A stretch of DNA of 64,000 bases from Bin87 sp965243255 (GCA_965243255.1 CBDEUH010000004.1:1736001-1800000); one strand, 5' to 3'. Positions 34,194 to 48,822 are shown, counted from the first letter of the stretch. Program-made: numbers and translations. Notes: generated by a model from the sequence alone, not told the origin.

Positions 34194-35744
34194 CTACTTG
34201 CCCTCCTTGATGAAGTCCGCCACGCGCTCGGCAATCATGATGGTGGTGGCGTTGGTGTTGGCGCGGATGACGTCGGGCATAACGGAGGCGTCAACGACGC
34301 GGAGGTTTTCCATGCCGTACACGCGGCAGTACTGGTCAACGACGGCGTCCAGGTCGGAGCCGGGGCCCATCTTGCAGGTGCCTGACGAATGGTGCTGGGT
34401 GTAGGCGTTGCGGAGCAGCCACTGGTCCAGGGCGGCGTCGGAGGCCAGATCCTCGTCGGTGGGGTTGATCCGCTCGGCCACGAACTCGCGGAAGCCGGGT
34501 TGCTCGGCGATTTCCAGGCCGAGGCGCACGGCGGCGCGCATTCGCTGGCGGTCAACCGGGTCGGAAAGGTAGTCGTAGAACAGATCGGGCTGCACGTGGG
34601 GGTCGGTGGACGCCAGGCGCAGCCGGCCGGCGGTGGCGGCGTTCTGCAAGGCGGCGCTGAAGCCGAAGTGGAAATCATCGGATTCGATGTTGACGCTGGC
34701 CGGACGGTGTTCGCTGGTCATCAGGATGGGAGCCAGCTGGATGTCGCCGCGGGTGCCGGTGCCTTCGGGGCTGTAGCGCAGGCCCACCTGAATGCTGGGG
34801 GCATCCAGGGCGGGCGGGTCGCCGACACCGCGGAAGAGGCTGAAGCAAGCGGGATGGTCGCGCAGGTTTTCGCCGACGCCGGGGAGTTCGTGAACCAGGG
34901 GGATGCCCATCTCGCGCAGGTGGTCGGCGGGCCCGACGCCGGAGAGGAGCAGGATTTGGGGCGAGGCGATGGCGCCGCCGCTGAGGATAATCTGGTCGCC
35001 GTAGGTTTCGAAGACATCGCCGCCGCTTTCGGCCTCGACGCCGACGGCCTTCTTGCCATCGAAGAGGATGCGGCGGGCGACCACGCTGCCGCGCACGGTG
35101 AGGTTGAGGCGATGGCGGGCCATGGAGAGGTAGGTGAGCGAGGTACTCATCCGCACGCCGTCGATGTTGTTCAGCGGGCGGGCGGCGATGCCGCTGGAGT
35201 CGGGATGGTTCTGGTCGGGGTCTTCGGGGAATCCCAGGGAGCGGCAGGTGTCGTAGAAGGCTTCGGCGACGGGGAGCCATTCCTCGCGCTTGTAGCGTCG
35301 CACCGGGATGGGGCCGCTGTCGCCGTGAAAGTCGTCGCCGGAGAAGTCCAGGTCGTTTTCCAGGCGGCGGAAGTAGGGCAGCACTTTGGTGAAGGACCAC
35401 TCGTCGTTGCCCCAGATGGCCCAGTTGTCGTAGTCCTCGGGCACGCCGCGGAAGAGCACCTGGCCATTGATGCTACTGGAGCCGCCCATGGCCTTGCCCC
35501 GGGGGATGATAATGGGCTCCTCCTGCTGGGGGGTGCCCCGGGCCAGGTAGCCCCAACTGTGGTCTCCGTAGGCGGAGCGCCAGACGTTGTTGCCCTCCTT
35601 GAGGTCAACGGGCAGGTGCTCGAACTCGGGGTAGTCGGGGCCGGCTTCCAGCAGGAGCACGGATACGTCGGGGTCTTCGGTGAGGCGCGAGGCCAGGGCG
35701 CAGCCGGCGGAACCACCGCCGACGATGATAAAGTCGTAGTTCAT
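34194..35744 (-). CDS. GMC-family FAD-dependent oxidoreductase (choline dehydrogenase-like)
   Basis: A 516-residue glucose-methanol-choline oxidoreductase that oxidises an alcohol group with FAD. It has the Rossmann start DFIIVGGGSAGCALASRL, the FAD-covering loop PRGKAMGGSSSINGQVLFRG and the second GMC signature around GAIASPQILLLSGVGP. The C-terminal segment NAYTQHHSSGTCKMG contains the conserved catalytic His. No signal peptide is present. The substrate is unknown; polyethylene glycol, choline and other alcohol dehydrogenases share this pattern. It is cotranscribed with fumC and a small upstream gene. Confidence 0.9.
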   Translation of the reverse strand: MNYDFIIVGGGSAGCALASRLTEDPDVSVLLLEAGPDYPEFEHLPVDLKEGNNVWRSAYGDHSWGYLARGTPQQEEPIIIPRGKAMGGSSSINGQVLFRGVPEDYDNWAIWGNDEWSFTKVLPYFRRLENDLDFSGDDFHGDSGPIPVRRYKREEWLPVAEAFYDTCRSLGFPEDPDQNHPDSSGIAARPLNNIDGVRMSTSLTYLSMARHRLNLTVRGSVVARRILFDGKKAVGVEAESGGDVFETYGDQIILSGGAIASPQILLLSGVGPADHLREMGIPLVHELPGVGENLRDHPACFSLFRGVGDPPALDAPSIQVGLRYSPEGTGTRGDIQLAPILMTSEHRPASVNIESDDFHFGFSAALQNAATAGRLRLASTDPHVQPDLFYDYLSDPVDRQRMRAAVRLGLEIAEQPGFREFVAERINPTDEDLASDAALDQWLLRNAYTQHHSSGTCKMGPGSDLDAVVDQYCRVYGMENLRVVDASVMPDVIRANTNATTIMIAERVADFIKEGK

Positions 35745-35764
35745 GGGATACCTCTGGGTTGGGG

Positions 35765-36151
35765 TTATAGTTCGCAGCAGTCGAGGATACAGTTGAAGAA
35801 GTCCATTGCGTCAATGCCGCCGAGGTCTTCGTCGTGCACGTCGGCCAGGTGTTTCATGATGCGTGGCGTGTTCATGGGGACCAACAGGGCCGTGGCGTTG
35901 ACGCTGATTATGCCGATGATGCGGTAGTCCTGGAACCTGCCTCCCGCCTGGTCCTGGAGGCCGCAGCGCAAGCATCGGACGGTGATTTGCTCGTCGCGGG
36001 CATCGTAGATCAAGCGGAGGAGGGGCTGGCCGTTGAAACTGGCGTCGTACATCTGGCCGTTGCCGAACCGGTCCGGGCCGACGTATTCCGACTCGAAGGA
36101 ATTGGTCCATTCCTCCGGGGGGAAGATGACGCGGTTGCTGACGTTGGGCAT
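35765..36151 (-). CDS. Hypothetical protein with CxxC motif
   Basis: A 128-residue protein I cannot assign to a family. It contains CLRCG in mid-sequence and a C-terminal FFNCILDCCEL, so six cysteines overall, which could bind metal. The central strands (RLIYDARDEQITVRC, YRIIGIISVNATALLV) suggest a small beta-rich domain. There is no signal peptide or membrane span. The ATG at 36151 begins MPNVSNRVIFPPEEW. It lies 20 nt upstream of the GMC gene and is probably the first gene of the operon with GMC and fumC. Confidence 0.6.
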   Translation of the reverse strand: MPNVSNRVIFPPEEWTNSFESEYVGPDRFGNGQMYDASFNGQPLLRLIYDARDEQITVRCLRCGLQDQAGGRFQDYRIIGIISVNATALLVPMNTPRIMKHLADVHDEDLGGIDAMDFFNCILDCCEL

Positions 36152-36206
36152 AATGCAAACCTGGCCGGCGCTGCGTTGCGGTACGGCAAGGATTGATTTT
36201 AGCGCA

Positions 36207-36235
36207 TTGGCGCAAGGTCGTCATTGGGGTAGAAT
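36207..36235 (+). promoter_or_regulatory. Putative promoter of the PaREP1-like gene
   Basis: TTGGCG (36207-36212), a 17-nt spacer and TAGAAT (36230-36235), predicting a start near 36242 and a leader of about 40 nt. Confidence 0.55.
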
Positions 36236-36280
36236 AAAATCGCCGCCGGCAAATCGAACGGCGGCACGAGGGTGCTCAGC

Positions 36281-36637
36281 ATGACGGAACGGGAATACGC
36301 CGAGTGCGCGCGCAAGTTCCTGGTTGATTCGGACCGGGAGTTTGCCGCCGGCGAGCGTCAGCAGGCGTCGGAGAAGCTGTACGGGGCGGCCAGCGAAGCG
36401 CTGACGGCCATTGCGGTGCGACGGGGCTGGAAGCATCGCACGCACGGGGATATGAAGAATGCCAGCCAGCGGTTAGCGGAGGAGTGCGACGACCAGTTTC
36501 TGCTGGGCGGATTCGCGATCGCAGAGAAGTTTCACAAGAACTTCTTCCACGATGAGATGGAAGAATACGAAATAGCGATTGACCGTCCTGCGGTGCACGA
36601 TTTCGTCAACCGCGTGCTGGCGCTGATGGAGGAATGA
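36281..36637 (+). CDS. PaREP1/HEPN-type helical protein
   Basis: A 118-residue all-helical protein resembling the PaREP1 / HEPN group (DSDREFAAGERQQASEKLYG followed by EALTAIAVRRGWKH). It contains Arg47-x4-His52 and Arg48-x6-His55, both within the R-x4-6-H pattern of HEPN ribonucleases. The ATG at 36281 is preferred over a GTG at 36272 because GAGGG lies 8 nt upstream. It stands alone with its own promoter and no obvious antitoxin or nucleotidyltransferase. A second HEPN-like gene is at 19901. Confidence 0.65.
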   Translation: MTEREYAECARKFLVDSDREFAAGERQQASEKLYGAASEALTAIAVRRGWKHRTHGDMKNASQRLAEECDDQFLLGGFAIAEKFHKNFFHDEMEEYEIAIDRPAVHDFVNRVLALMEE

Positions 36638-36668
36638 GGCGCGCCTTCGTCGGGATGGCGGTTCGGGG

Positions 36669-38117
36669 CTAATCGGTTGCGGTGGAACGGGGCAGGTGCG
36701 TTGAGCCGGAAAGGTAGCGGTCGATGCCCTGGGCAACATCGCGGCCTTCGGCGATGGCCCACACCACCAGGGACTGGCCGCGCACCATGTCGCCGCCGGC
36801 GAATATGCCGGGCACCGACGTCATCTTGTTCTCATCTACCTTGACGTTGCCGCGGCCGTCCAGTTCCACGTCCAGTTGCGCGAGCATGCCGTCGTGTTCG
36901 GGATGCACGAAGCCCATGGCCAGCAGCACCAGGTCGGCGTCAACGGTGAACTCGCTGCCGGACACCTCGGACATCTGGAAACGTCCGTTATCGGCCCGGG
37001 CCCAGTCCACTCGAACGGCGTGGAGCTTGCTGACCTGGCCGTCTTCACCGGACAGGGACTTGGTGAGGATGTTGTAATCGCGTACGCCGCCCTCTTCGTG
37101 GGCACCGGAGGAACGCAGGATCATGGGCCAGCGGGGCCAGGGGTTGTCGTCGGGGCGAGATTCGGGGGGTTCGGGCAGCAGCTCGAACTGGTGTACAATC
37201 TCGGCGCCCTGGCGGTGAGCGGTGCCCAGGCAGTCGGCGCCGGTATCGCCGCCACCGAGGATGATGACACGTTTGCCCTCGGCGGTGATCTGGCCGTCGA
37301 CGGTTTCGCCGGCCAGGGTTCGGTTCTGCTGGGGCAGGTATTCCATGGCGAAGTGGACGCCATCAAGCTCGCGGCCGGGCACGTCAAGATCGCGGGCCTG
37401 GGTGGAGCCGCCGGTGAGGCATACGGCGTCGTACTCATCCAGCAGCTTTTCGGCCGGGTAATTGACTCCGACATTAACGCCGGTGCGAAACTCGATGCCC
37501 TCGGCTTCCATGATGGCGACGCGGCGGCGGACGACGGACTTCTCCAGCTTGAAGTCGGGGATACCCAGCATGAGCAGGCCGCCGATGTAGTCGGCACGTT
37601 CCAGGACGGTAACGGTATGGCCGGCGCGGTTAAGCTGCTGGGCGGCCGCCAGACCCGAGGGACCGCTGCCCACCACAGCGACGGTTTTGCCGGTGCGCGT
37701 TTGCGGCGGGGCGGGCTTGATCCAACCCTGTTCGTAGCCGCGGTCGCTGATTTCCTTCTCGATGTATTCGATGGTAACCGGGTCGGCGTTGATGCTGAGC
37801 ACGCAGGATGCTTCGCAAGGGGCCGGGCAGATGCGGCCGGTGAACTCGGGGAAGTTGTTGGTGCTGAGCAGGACTTCCAGCGCCTGCTGCCAGTTGCCCA
37901 GGTACACCTGGTGGTTGAACTCCGGGATGACGTTGCCCAGGGGGCAACCCATGTGGCAGAAGGGGACGGCGCAATCCATGCAGCGACCGCCCTGCTCCGT
38001 CGCCTGCTGGTCAGACCAGCGGTGATAATACTCCCGATAGTCGCCGACGCGTTCGGACGGGGGGCGTCTTTCGGGCGAGTTGCGCCCAAACTCGATGAAT
38101 CCGGTTACTTTGCCCAT
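36669..38117 (-). CDS. gltD: Glutamate synthase small subunit
   Basis: GltD passes electrons from NADPH through FAD and iron-sulfur clusters to the large subunit. The 482-residue protein has the N-terminal cysteine-rich cluster segments RCMDCAVPFCHMGCPLGN and GRICPAPCEASC, the FAD-binding GSGPSGLAAAQQLNRAG and a second dinucleotide fold with IILGGGDTGADCLG. Length is normal. The ATG at 38117 follows the gltB stop by 2 nt. The C-terminal FAD signature GIFAGGDMVRGQSLVVWAI is present. Confidence 0.95.
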   Translation of the reverse strand: MGKVTGFIEFGRNSPERRPPSERVGDYREYYHRWSDQQATEQGGRCMDCAVPFCHMGCPLGNVIPEFNHQVYLGNWQQALEVLLSTNNFPEFTGRICPAPCEASCVLSINADPVTIEYIEKEISDRGYEQGWIKPAPPQTRTGKTVAVVGSGPSGLAAAQQLNRAGHTVTVLERADYIGGLLMLGIPDFKLEKSVVRRRVAIMEAEGIEFRTGVNVGVNYPAEKLLDEYDAVCLTGGSTQARDLDVPGRELDGVHFAMEYLPQQNRTLAGETVDGQITAEGKRVIILGGGDTGADCLGTAHRQGAEIVHQFELLPEPPESRPDDNPWPRWPMILRSSGAHEEGGVRDYNILTKSLSGEDGQVSKLHAVRVDWARADNGRFQMSEVSGSEFTVDADLVLLAMGFVHPEHDGMLAQLDVELDGRGNVKVDENKMTSVPGIFAGGDMVRGQSLVVWAIAEGRDVAQGIDRYLSGSTHLPRSTATD

Positions 38118-38119
38118 GG

Positions 38120-42661
<4,542 letters not shown>

Positions 42662-42768
42662 AGCAGTACCCTGCATCAAAAAATAAAGGGGAGACCGCCG
42701 GCAGCACACTGAGGAGTGTCCCGATGCTACTGGGGGGCTGCGGCGTAGCGGCTCCGCCGAAAATAGAC

Positions 42769-42786
42769 TTGTGTAATATATCACAA
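42769..42786. promoter_or_regulatory. Operator-like dyad (TTGTG-N8-CACAA) at the gltB promoter
   Basis: TTGTG and CACAA are perfect arms around TAATATAT. The core TGTGT-N6-TCACA resembles a CRP/FNR-family site with one mismatch. It covers the predicted gltB -10 and would suit a repressor there. Confidence 0.5.
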
Positions 42787-42802
42787 ACAACGGGGATTGC
42801 AA
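42775..42802 (-). promoter_or_regulatory. Putative gltBD promoter
   Basis: On the minus strand TTGCAA (42797-42802), a 16-nt spacer and TATATT (42775-42780). The -35 hexamer is palindromic and is shared with the divergent rsfS promoter. Confidence 0.5.
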
Positions 42803-42826
42803 GGCAGCCCGCCGCCGGCCTATACT
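42797..42826 (+). promoter_or_regulatory. Putative rsfS promoter
   Basis: TTGCAA (42797-42802), an 18-nt spacer and TATACT (42821-42826), predicting a start near 42833. Confidence 0.55.
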
Positions 42827-42855
42827 CCCCGAACAGTTAGGTGAAGCGCGCCGAC

Positions 42856-43218
42856 ATGACCACTGCCAACACACTCAATCCCACGGAAGTAGCCCGGCTG
42901 GCCGTTGACGTAGCCGCCGAAAAGCTGGCCACGGACATTGTGATGCTGGACCTGCGAGAGCTGGCATCATTCGCCGACTACTTCGTGGTAATGACCGCAG
43001 ATTCGGTGCGGCAGATTGAAGCCCTGGAAGAGGACCTGGCCAACGCCATGAAGGAGGCCGGGGTGGCACGGCACCACCGGGAAGGCACGCCGGCGTCGGG
43101 GTGGGTGCTGCTGGACTTCGCCGACGTGCTGATCCACATTTTCGGGCCGGAGGAGCGGGACTTCTTCGGGCTGGAGCGGCTGTGGAGCCGGGCGCCGCAG
43201 GTGGTCAGAATTCTGTAA
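42856..43218 (+). CDS. rsfS: Ribosome silencing factor RsfS
   Basis: RsfS binds ribosomal protein L14 and blocks subunit joining when nutrients are short. The 120-residue protein has DIVMLDLRELASFADYFVV, the RHHREGTPASGWVLLDFADV segment and IHIFGPEERDFFGLERLW, all characteristic. The ATG at 42856 is chosen with AGGTGA about 11 nt upstream; a GTG at 42841 would add five residues. Its 3' end overlaps the convergent ndk by 14 nt. Divergent from gltB. Confidence 0.93.
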   Translation: MTTANTLNPTEVARLAVDVAAEKLATDIVMLDLRELASFADYFVVMTADSVRQIEALEEDLANAMKEAGVARHHREGTPASGWVLLDFADVLIHIFGPEERDFFGLERLWSRAPQVVRIL

Positions 43219-43657
43219 TCCAGGGGTCGTTGCTGCGGGCGTACTCCAGCGCATCGCCGGACCCGAAGAACAGGCCGATTTCGCGCTCCGCAGATTCCGG
43301 GCTATCGGAACCGTGAACGATGTTGCGTCCGATGTCGATGCCCAGGTCGCCCCGGATGGTGCCCGGCGACGCTTCTCCCGGATTGGTGGCCCCCATGGTC
43401 TGACGGGCCAGGGCCACGGCGTTGTCGGCTTCCCAGATCATAGCCACGATGGGGCCGGAGGTGATGAACGAAACCAGGGACGGGAAGAAGGGGCGGCTGA
43501 CGTGCTCGGCGTAGTGGCGGCCGGCCAACTCCTCATCCACCTGCATGAGGCGGATGGCCACCAGCTTCAGGCCGCGGCGTTCCAGGCGGGATATGACCTC
43601 TCCGATGACGCCGCGCTGCACGCCGTCGGGTTTGATTGCGACGAAGGTTCGTTCCAT
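43205..43657 (-). CDS. ndk: Nucleoside diphosphate kinase
   Basis: Ndk equilibrates nucleoside triphosphate pools through a phospho-histidine. The 150-residue protein has FVAIKPDGVQRG at the start and the active-site segment GRNIVHGSDSPESAEREI with the catalytic His. Length is typical (about 140-150). It is the last gene of the lipoprotein-thiL-tsaE-tsaB-ndk operon, 18 nt after tsaB. Its stop overlaps the end of rsfS on the other strand. Confidence 0.96.
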   Translation of the reverse strand: MERTFVAIKPDGVQRGVIGEVISRLERRGLKLVAIRLMQVDEELAGRHYAEHVSRPFFPSLVSFITSGPIVAMIWEADNAVALARQTMGATNPGEASPGTIRGDLGIDIGRNIVHGSDSPESAEREIGLFFGSGDALEYARSNDPWITEF

Positions 43658-43675
43658 TGTTCTGAAAAACTCCTG

Positions 43676-44419
43676 TTAGTCTTGCGTGGGCGGCGCCGCT
43701 GAGCGGCCCTGCCGCACGGTGTCCCGGCGTTTGGGAGCGCCGATGGTGGGCATCCGGAGGTAGTAGGGTTGCAGCGTGGCCAGGTCGTCGGCACGGCCGT
43801 CGCGGAGGCGGCGGGCAGCCAGCTCGGCCAGGGCCCAAAGGCGGTCGGCCGGCGTCCAGGGGGCAATTGCGGCGGGGCGTGAGGCGTGGCTGCCAGCGTC
43901 GGCGTTTCGGATGGCGTCGCGGCGGGAATGGGCCGCCTCGCCGCAGTAAATCAATGCGCCGTCGGGCAGGGGAGGCTCGTCATCCAGCAGGGCGTCCGGG
44001 GAGTCTATGGCGTCCTCGCGGACGCGCTCCCCGTTGGGACGGAACCAGGCGGAGGCCACCTCGTTGCGCCCGGCGTCCAGCCAGGCGGCGACGATGCCGT
44101 CGGGCGTCAGATGGGGCATGGCCTCCAGCGCCAGGGTGTCGATGCCGATGATGGGATAGCCGGCCGCCATGGCGAATCCTTTGGCGGCGCTGACGCCGAC
44201 GCGGAGAGCGCTGAAGGGCCCCGGCCCCAAAGCGACGGCGACGCCGGTCAGTTCGGCAACCGACAATTTGCGGGACGCCAGCACCTCGGCCACGGCCGGG
44301 AGCAACTGGGCGGTGTGGTTGGCGGTGGAATACCAGAGCCGGGCTTCCACTACCGCGCCGTCCGGGTCGGACAGGGCGACGCCGCCATGCCGGGATGAGG
44401 TGTCGATGGACAGCAGCAT
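43676..44419 (-). CDS. tsaB: tRNA threonylcarbamoyladenosine biosynthesis protein TsaB
   Basis: TsaB is the inactive ASKHA-fold paralogue that scaffolds TsaD for t6A37 formation. The 247-residue protein begins MLLSIDTSSRHGGVAL and contains SVAELTGVAVALGPGPFSALRVGVSAAKGFA, the family signature. The start codon shares one base with the tsaE stop (TGATG). t6A made by this system is the substrate of MtaB encoded at 18535, so both halves of the modification pathway appear in the window. TsaD and TsaC are not here. Confidence 0.94.
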   Translation of the reverse strand: MLLSIDTSSRHGGVALSDPDGAVVEARLWYSTANHTAQLLPAVAEVLASRKLSVAELTGVAVALGPGPFSALRVGVSAAKGFAMAAGYPIIGIDTLALEAMPHLTPDGIVAAWLDAGRNEVASAWFRPNGERVREDAIDSPDALLDDEPPLPDGALIYCGEAAHSRRDAIRNADAGSHASRPAAIAPWTPADRLWALAELAARRLRDGRADDLATLQPYYLRMPTIGAPKRRDTVRQGRSAAPPTQD

Positions 44420-44946
44420 CAGGGGGCGGCCTCCGTGAGCTGCGCCACCAGGCCGGCGAAGCGTTGCGGGGCGTCGGCGATCACGATGCTGTGGCGAGCC
44501 GGGATTGATCCGTCGTCGCCGGGGAGGACCTCGCAGGCGGCGGGGTTGCCATCGGGAGCGTAGTCCAGGGCGATCCAGAGGGCATCATCCGGGAAGATGT
44601 CGCCGGCCCGGTCGGCCCATTCGACGATGAGCACGTCTTCGCCGGCGGAGATCACGTCTTCCAGTCCGAGGTCCCAAGCCTCGGCGGGATGGTCGATGCG
44701 GTAGAGGTCGGCGTGGTGCAGGGTGAGACGGCCGCGGTAGCGGGTGACCAGCACGAAGGTGGGGCTGCGGGCGTAGCCGTCAACGCCCAGGCCGCGGGCG
44801 ATGCCCTGGGTGAGGCAGGTCTTGCCGGCGCCCAGGGGACCGGTGAGCAAATATACGTCGCCGGGGCCGGCGGCCCGGCCGATAATCTGGCCGAGGCGGC
44901 GGGTCTCGTCGGCGGTGTTGGTATGAATCGTTACGTTGCTGGGCAT
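44419..44946 (-). CDS. tsaE: tRNA threonylcarbamoyladenosine biosynthesis ATPase TsaE
   Basis: TsaE is the P-loop ATPase that resets the TsaBD complex. The 175-residue protein has Walker A LTGPLGAGKTCLTQGIA, the SPTFVLV segment, HHADLYRID (the conserved HxDLYR motif) and VLIVEWADR. The ATG at 44946 (MPSNVTIHTN) fits the family length. The frame stays open into thiL without a ribosome-binding site. It starts 10 nt after thiL and overlaps tsaB by one base. Confidence 0.94.
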   Translation of the reverse strand: MPSNVTIHTNTADETRRLGQIIGRAAGPGDVYLLTGPLGAGKTCLTQGIARGLGVDGYARSPTFVLVTRYRGRLTLHHADLYRIDHPAEAWDLGLEDVISAGEDVLIVEWADRAGDIFPDDALWIALDYAPDGNPAACEVLPGDDGSIPARHSIVIADAPQRFAGLVAQLTEAAP

Positions 44947-44956
44947 AGATGAACTG

Positions 44957-45964
44957 TCAGGGGGCGAAATGGTCCCAGCCGGCGCCGGCCCGAAGCCTGG
45001 GGGAGCCTTGCCCGTCGAGGACGACCACCGAACCGGGCTCGGCATCGCCGATCTCACCGACGACGGCGGCGCCGGGGGGCAGCCGGGTCATGGCGGCTTC
45101 CATTATATCTGGCGGGGCGGTGAACATCAGCACGTAATCCTCGCCGCCGTAGAGGGCCAGGTCGAGCCAGTCGTCGGGGAAGGCGGTTTTGAGGGCTGAT
45201 AACGCCGGAACGTCGTTGGCGTAGATTTCGGCGGACACGCCGCTGGCGGCGCACAGCTTGCCCAGGTCGTCGGCCAGGCCGTCGCTGACGTCCATGGCGG
45301 AGCGGACGCCGGCGGCGGTCAGGGCTTGGCCGGTGGCGACGTGGGGAACGGGACGGCGGTGCTGCTGGACCAGCTCGGAGTCGTTGATACTATCGCCGGT
45401 GTCGGTCGCCAGCAGCTGGCGCAAGCCGCCGGCGGAGCTGCCCAGCGGGCCGGTAACGGCCACCAGGTGGCCCGGCTGAGCGGCGGTGCGCACCATGGGC
45501 GACCCGGAGCAGGCGCCGGTGAGGGCCACAGTGATGAAGGCAACCGGAGAGCGCACCATATCGCCGCCGATGATCTGGGCGCCGAACTGACGGCAGATTT
45601 CCATCATGCCGGCATACAGCTGCTCAACGGCGGCCACCGGAGTGTCGGGCGGCAGGCCCAGGGTGACCAGCGCCGCCTCCGGCTGGCCGCCCATGGCTGC
45701 CACATCGCTGATGTTGGAGGCGATGGCCTTCCAACCCAGGTCGCGCCAAGGGGTGGTTTCGGCGGTGAAGTGCACGCCGGCCACCATGGTGTCGGTGGTG
45801 TAGAGCTGGGTAAGGGGGCCGGCCGGGAAGGTGAGGGCGGCGGCATCGTCGCCGTTGGGGACGGTAAGGCGGTACGGGGCGGAGTCGGTGGCCGATTGGT
45901 CGGGCTGAGTCCACTGCCGGACCAGTTCAATCAGGCCGAACTCTCCCAGGTCGGAAATCCGCAT
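44957..45964 (-). CDS. thiL: Thiamine-monophosphate kinase
   Basis: ThiL phosphorylates thiamine monophosphate to the active cofactor. The 335-residue protein belongs to the PurM/AIR-synthase-like fold. It has LGEFGLIELV, PNGDDAAAL (metal- and ATP-binding Asp pair), TTDTMVAGVHF, KAIASNISDVAAMGGQP and MDVSDGLADDLGKLC. It lies between a lipoprotein gene (12 nt) and tsaE (10 nt). The neighbourhood with tsaE and tsaB is a housekeeping arrangement seen in many bacteria. Confidence 0.95.
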   Translation of the reverse strand: MRISDLGEFGLIELVRQWTQPDQSATDSAPYRLTVPNGDDAAALTFPAGPLTQLYTTDTMVAGVHFTAETTPWRDLGWKAIASNISDVAAMGGQPEAALVTLGLPPDTPVAAVEQLYAGMMEICRQFGAQIIGGDMVRSPVAFITVALTGACSGSPMVRTAAQPGHLVAVTGPLGSSAGGLRQLLATDTGDSINDSELVQQHRRPVPHVATGQALTAAGVRSAMDVSDGLADDLGKLCAASGVSAEIYANDVPALSALKTAFPDDWLDLALYGGEDYVLMFTAPPDIMEAAMTRLPPGAAVVGEIGDAEPGSVVVLDGQGSPRLRAGAGWDHFAP

Positions 45965-45976
45965 GGGCAGACCGGT

Positions 45977-47008
45977 CTATCTGGGCAGGAGGAAGGGCTC
46001 GATGTTGGATTCGGCAATGCGAGCCAATTCCAGGGCGGACTGGGAAGTGGTCTTGCCGAACACGCCGATGACGACGGTTCGGACCACGGTGCGGCCGCTA
46101 ACGAACCGAACCTCGCGGCCGTCGAGGATGGCGCTGGAACCGGAGAGGCCAAATTCCTTGCCGGCGGCGTAGTCGCCCAAATCGCCGCCGTCGGCGTCGG
46201 CGATGGAGAGTATGTTGACGCCGGCCACGGGCAGTTGCAGCTCGGCGATGATGGAGTCCATTTCTTCGTTGAGGGCGCGGCGGTCGTAGGCTTTCAGGGC
46301 GTCAACCTCGGCCCGGGCCTGGTCGGGAGTGTCGTAGAGGCTGGCCCAAGTTAGGGTGAAGTAGGAGCGGGTGCCGGCGACGCTGTACACGTTGAGCAGG
46401 CCGCCGCCCCAGGTGATACGGCGGTGGCCGGCGATGAATCCGTCGCCGCCGGCGGTAATCTCGCTTTCGCCGGGCACTTCCCGATAGACGCACTCGGCGG
46501 CGGGAACGCCCTCGCAGATGCCGGCCAGGGTTACGCTCTTGATTACGGGGCTGTCCTCGGCGGTTTCGGTGGCCAGGCCGGCGATGTCGTCCAGGGAGGG
46601 CAGCAGGCCGGACAGGTCGGCCGGGGTGAGGGTGTCGATGGGGGCCGGGGTTGGCGTGGGGGCCGGCGTGGGTGTCGGCATTGGAGTGGGCGTCGGGGTG
46701 CGGGTCGGCTCACCGGGGGCCAGGGTGGGCAGGGGGGTCGGCGTGGGGGTGGGGGTAGCAGTGGGCTCCGGGGTGGCCGTGGGCTGGGGGGTGGCCGTGG
46801 GCTGGGGCGTGGGGGTGGCCGTAGGTTCGGGAGTGGCGGTGGGAGCCGGGGTGTCGGTGGGAGGCGGAGGCGCGGCGGTGGGCGCCGAGGTAGCGACGGG
46901 GGGCGCCTGGGTTGGGGCGGGCGCGGGTTCGGAGGAAGTGCAGGCCAGCGCGAAGGCCGCGGCGAGAATCAGCAGGGCGGCGCAGACCAGGCTAGGTGAG
47001 GCAGGCAT
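45977..47008 (-). CDS. Lipoprotein with Pro/Thr-rich linker, unknown C-terminal domain
   Basis: A 343-residue predicted lipoprotein. The ATG at 47008 opens a signal peptide with hydrophobic core ALLILAAAFALAC; Cys23 is the lipidation site. Residues 27-124 are a low-complexity linker of PT, PTATP and PTPTP units, typical of surface proteins in Chloroflexota. The C-terminal part (about 130-343) is a soluble domain with a possible Cys pair (ICEGVPAAEC) and no recognised catalytic motif. The linker would span the cell envelope. It heads the thiL-tsaE-tsaB-ndk operon, probably by chance. Confidence 0.8.
   Translation of the reverse strand: MPASPSLVCAALLILAAAFALACTSSEPAPAPTQAPPVATSAPTAAPPPPTDTPAPTATPEPTATPTPQPTATPQPTATPEPTATPTPTPTPLPTLAPGEPTRTPTPTPMPTPTPAPTPTPAPIDTLTPADLSGLLPSLDDIAGLATETAEDSPVIKSVTLAGICEGVPAAECVYREVPGESEITAGGDGFIAGHRRITWGGGLLNVYSVAGTRSYFTLTWASLYDTPDQARAEVDALKAYDRRALNEEMDSIIAELQLPVAGVNILSIADADGGDLGDYAAGKEFGLSGSSAILDGREVRFVSGRTVVRTVVIGVFGKTTSQSALELARIAESNIEPFLLPR
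46637..46930 (-). repeat. Low-complexity PT-rich coding repeat
   Basis: GGGGGT/GGCGTG-rich plus-strand sequence encodes the Pro/Thr linker of the lipoprotein, with repeating units such as PTATPEPTATP. Copy number is likely to vary between strains by slippage. Confidence 0.8.
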
Positions 47009-47050
47009 GGGGAACGTCCGGAATGGGTATGGATTAGGGTAGTGAATATA

Positions 47051-47081
47051 CAAGAAAACCGGGCCTGATACAAAGGCCCGG
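47051..47081 (-). terminator. Rho-independent terminator of the 16S rRNA transcript
   Basis: CCGGGCCT (47059-47066) and AGGCCCGG (47074-47081) form a perfect 8-bp stem with a 7-nt loop. On the minus strand TTTTCTTG follows. It lies about 225 nt after the 16S 3' end with no 23S in between. Confidence 0.85.
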
Positions 47082-47098
47082 AGTTTGGCGGCGGGTTA

Positions 47099-47125
47099 GC
47101 GGCTGAGTAGTGAAAGGAAGCAAGG
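47099..47125 (-). other. 3' arm of the 16S precursor processing stem
   Basis: The trailer segment pairs with the leader segment at 48825-48850 over 26 positions: 22 Watson-Crick pairs, one G-U and three mismatches. Such a stem enclosing the 16S is the usual RNase III-type substrate. Confidence 0.8.
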
Positions 47126-47306
47126 AAAGTTTGAAGTGTTTCCGGCGAATAGCCGGGTTCAGCGGATTTTCTTGGGGAACCTGATCTCTTGGTGAGGGAG
47201 TCGGAGGACTCGACCATCGAACCTGAGCGTCAGGAACGTCCGCTGATTGACCTGGGAGTGAATCGGTTTGCGCCGTGAGGCGTTAGCCGATTGTAGGTCT
47301 CCCTGA

Positions 47307-48822
<1,516 letters not shown>

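Noticed and set aside
42769..42786. NtcA-type nitrogen-control site
   Set aside because: NtcA sites have GTA-N8-TAC. The arms here are TTGTG/CACAA, closer to the CRP/FNR form.
47082..47306. tRNA or 5S gene in the 16S trailer
   Set aside because: Small hairpins (GAGTC/GACTC, CCTGA/TCAGG) are present but no cloverleaf, T-loop sequence or 5S motif is found. A terminator follows.
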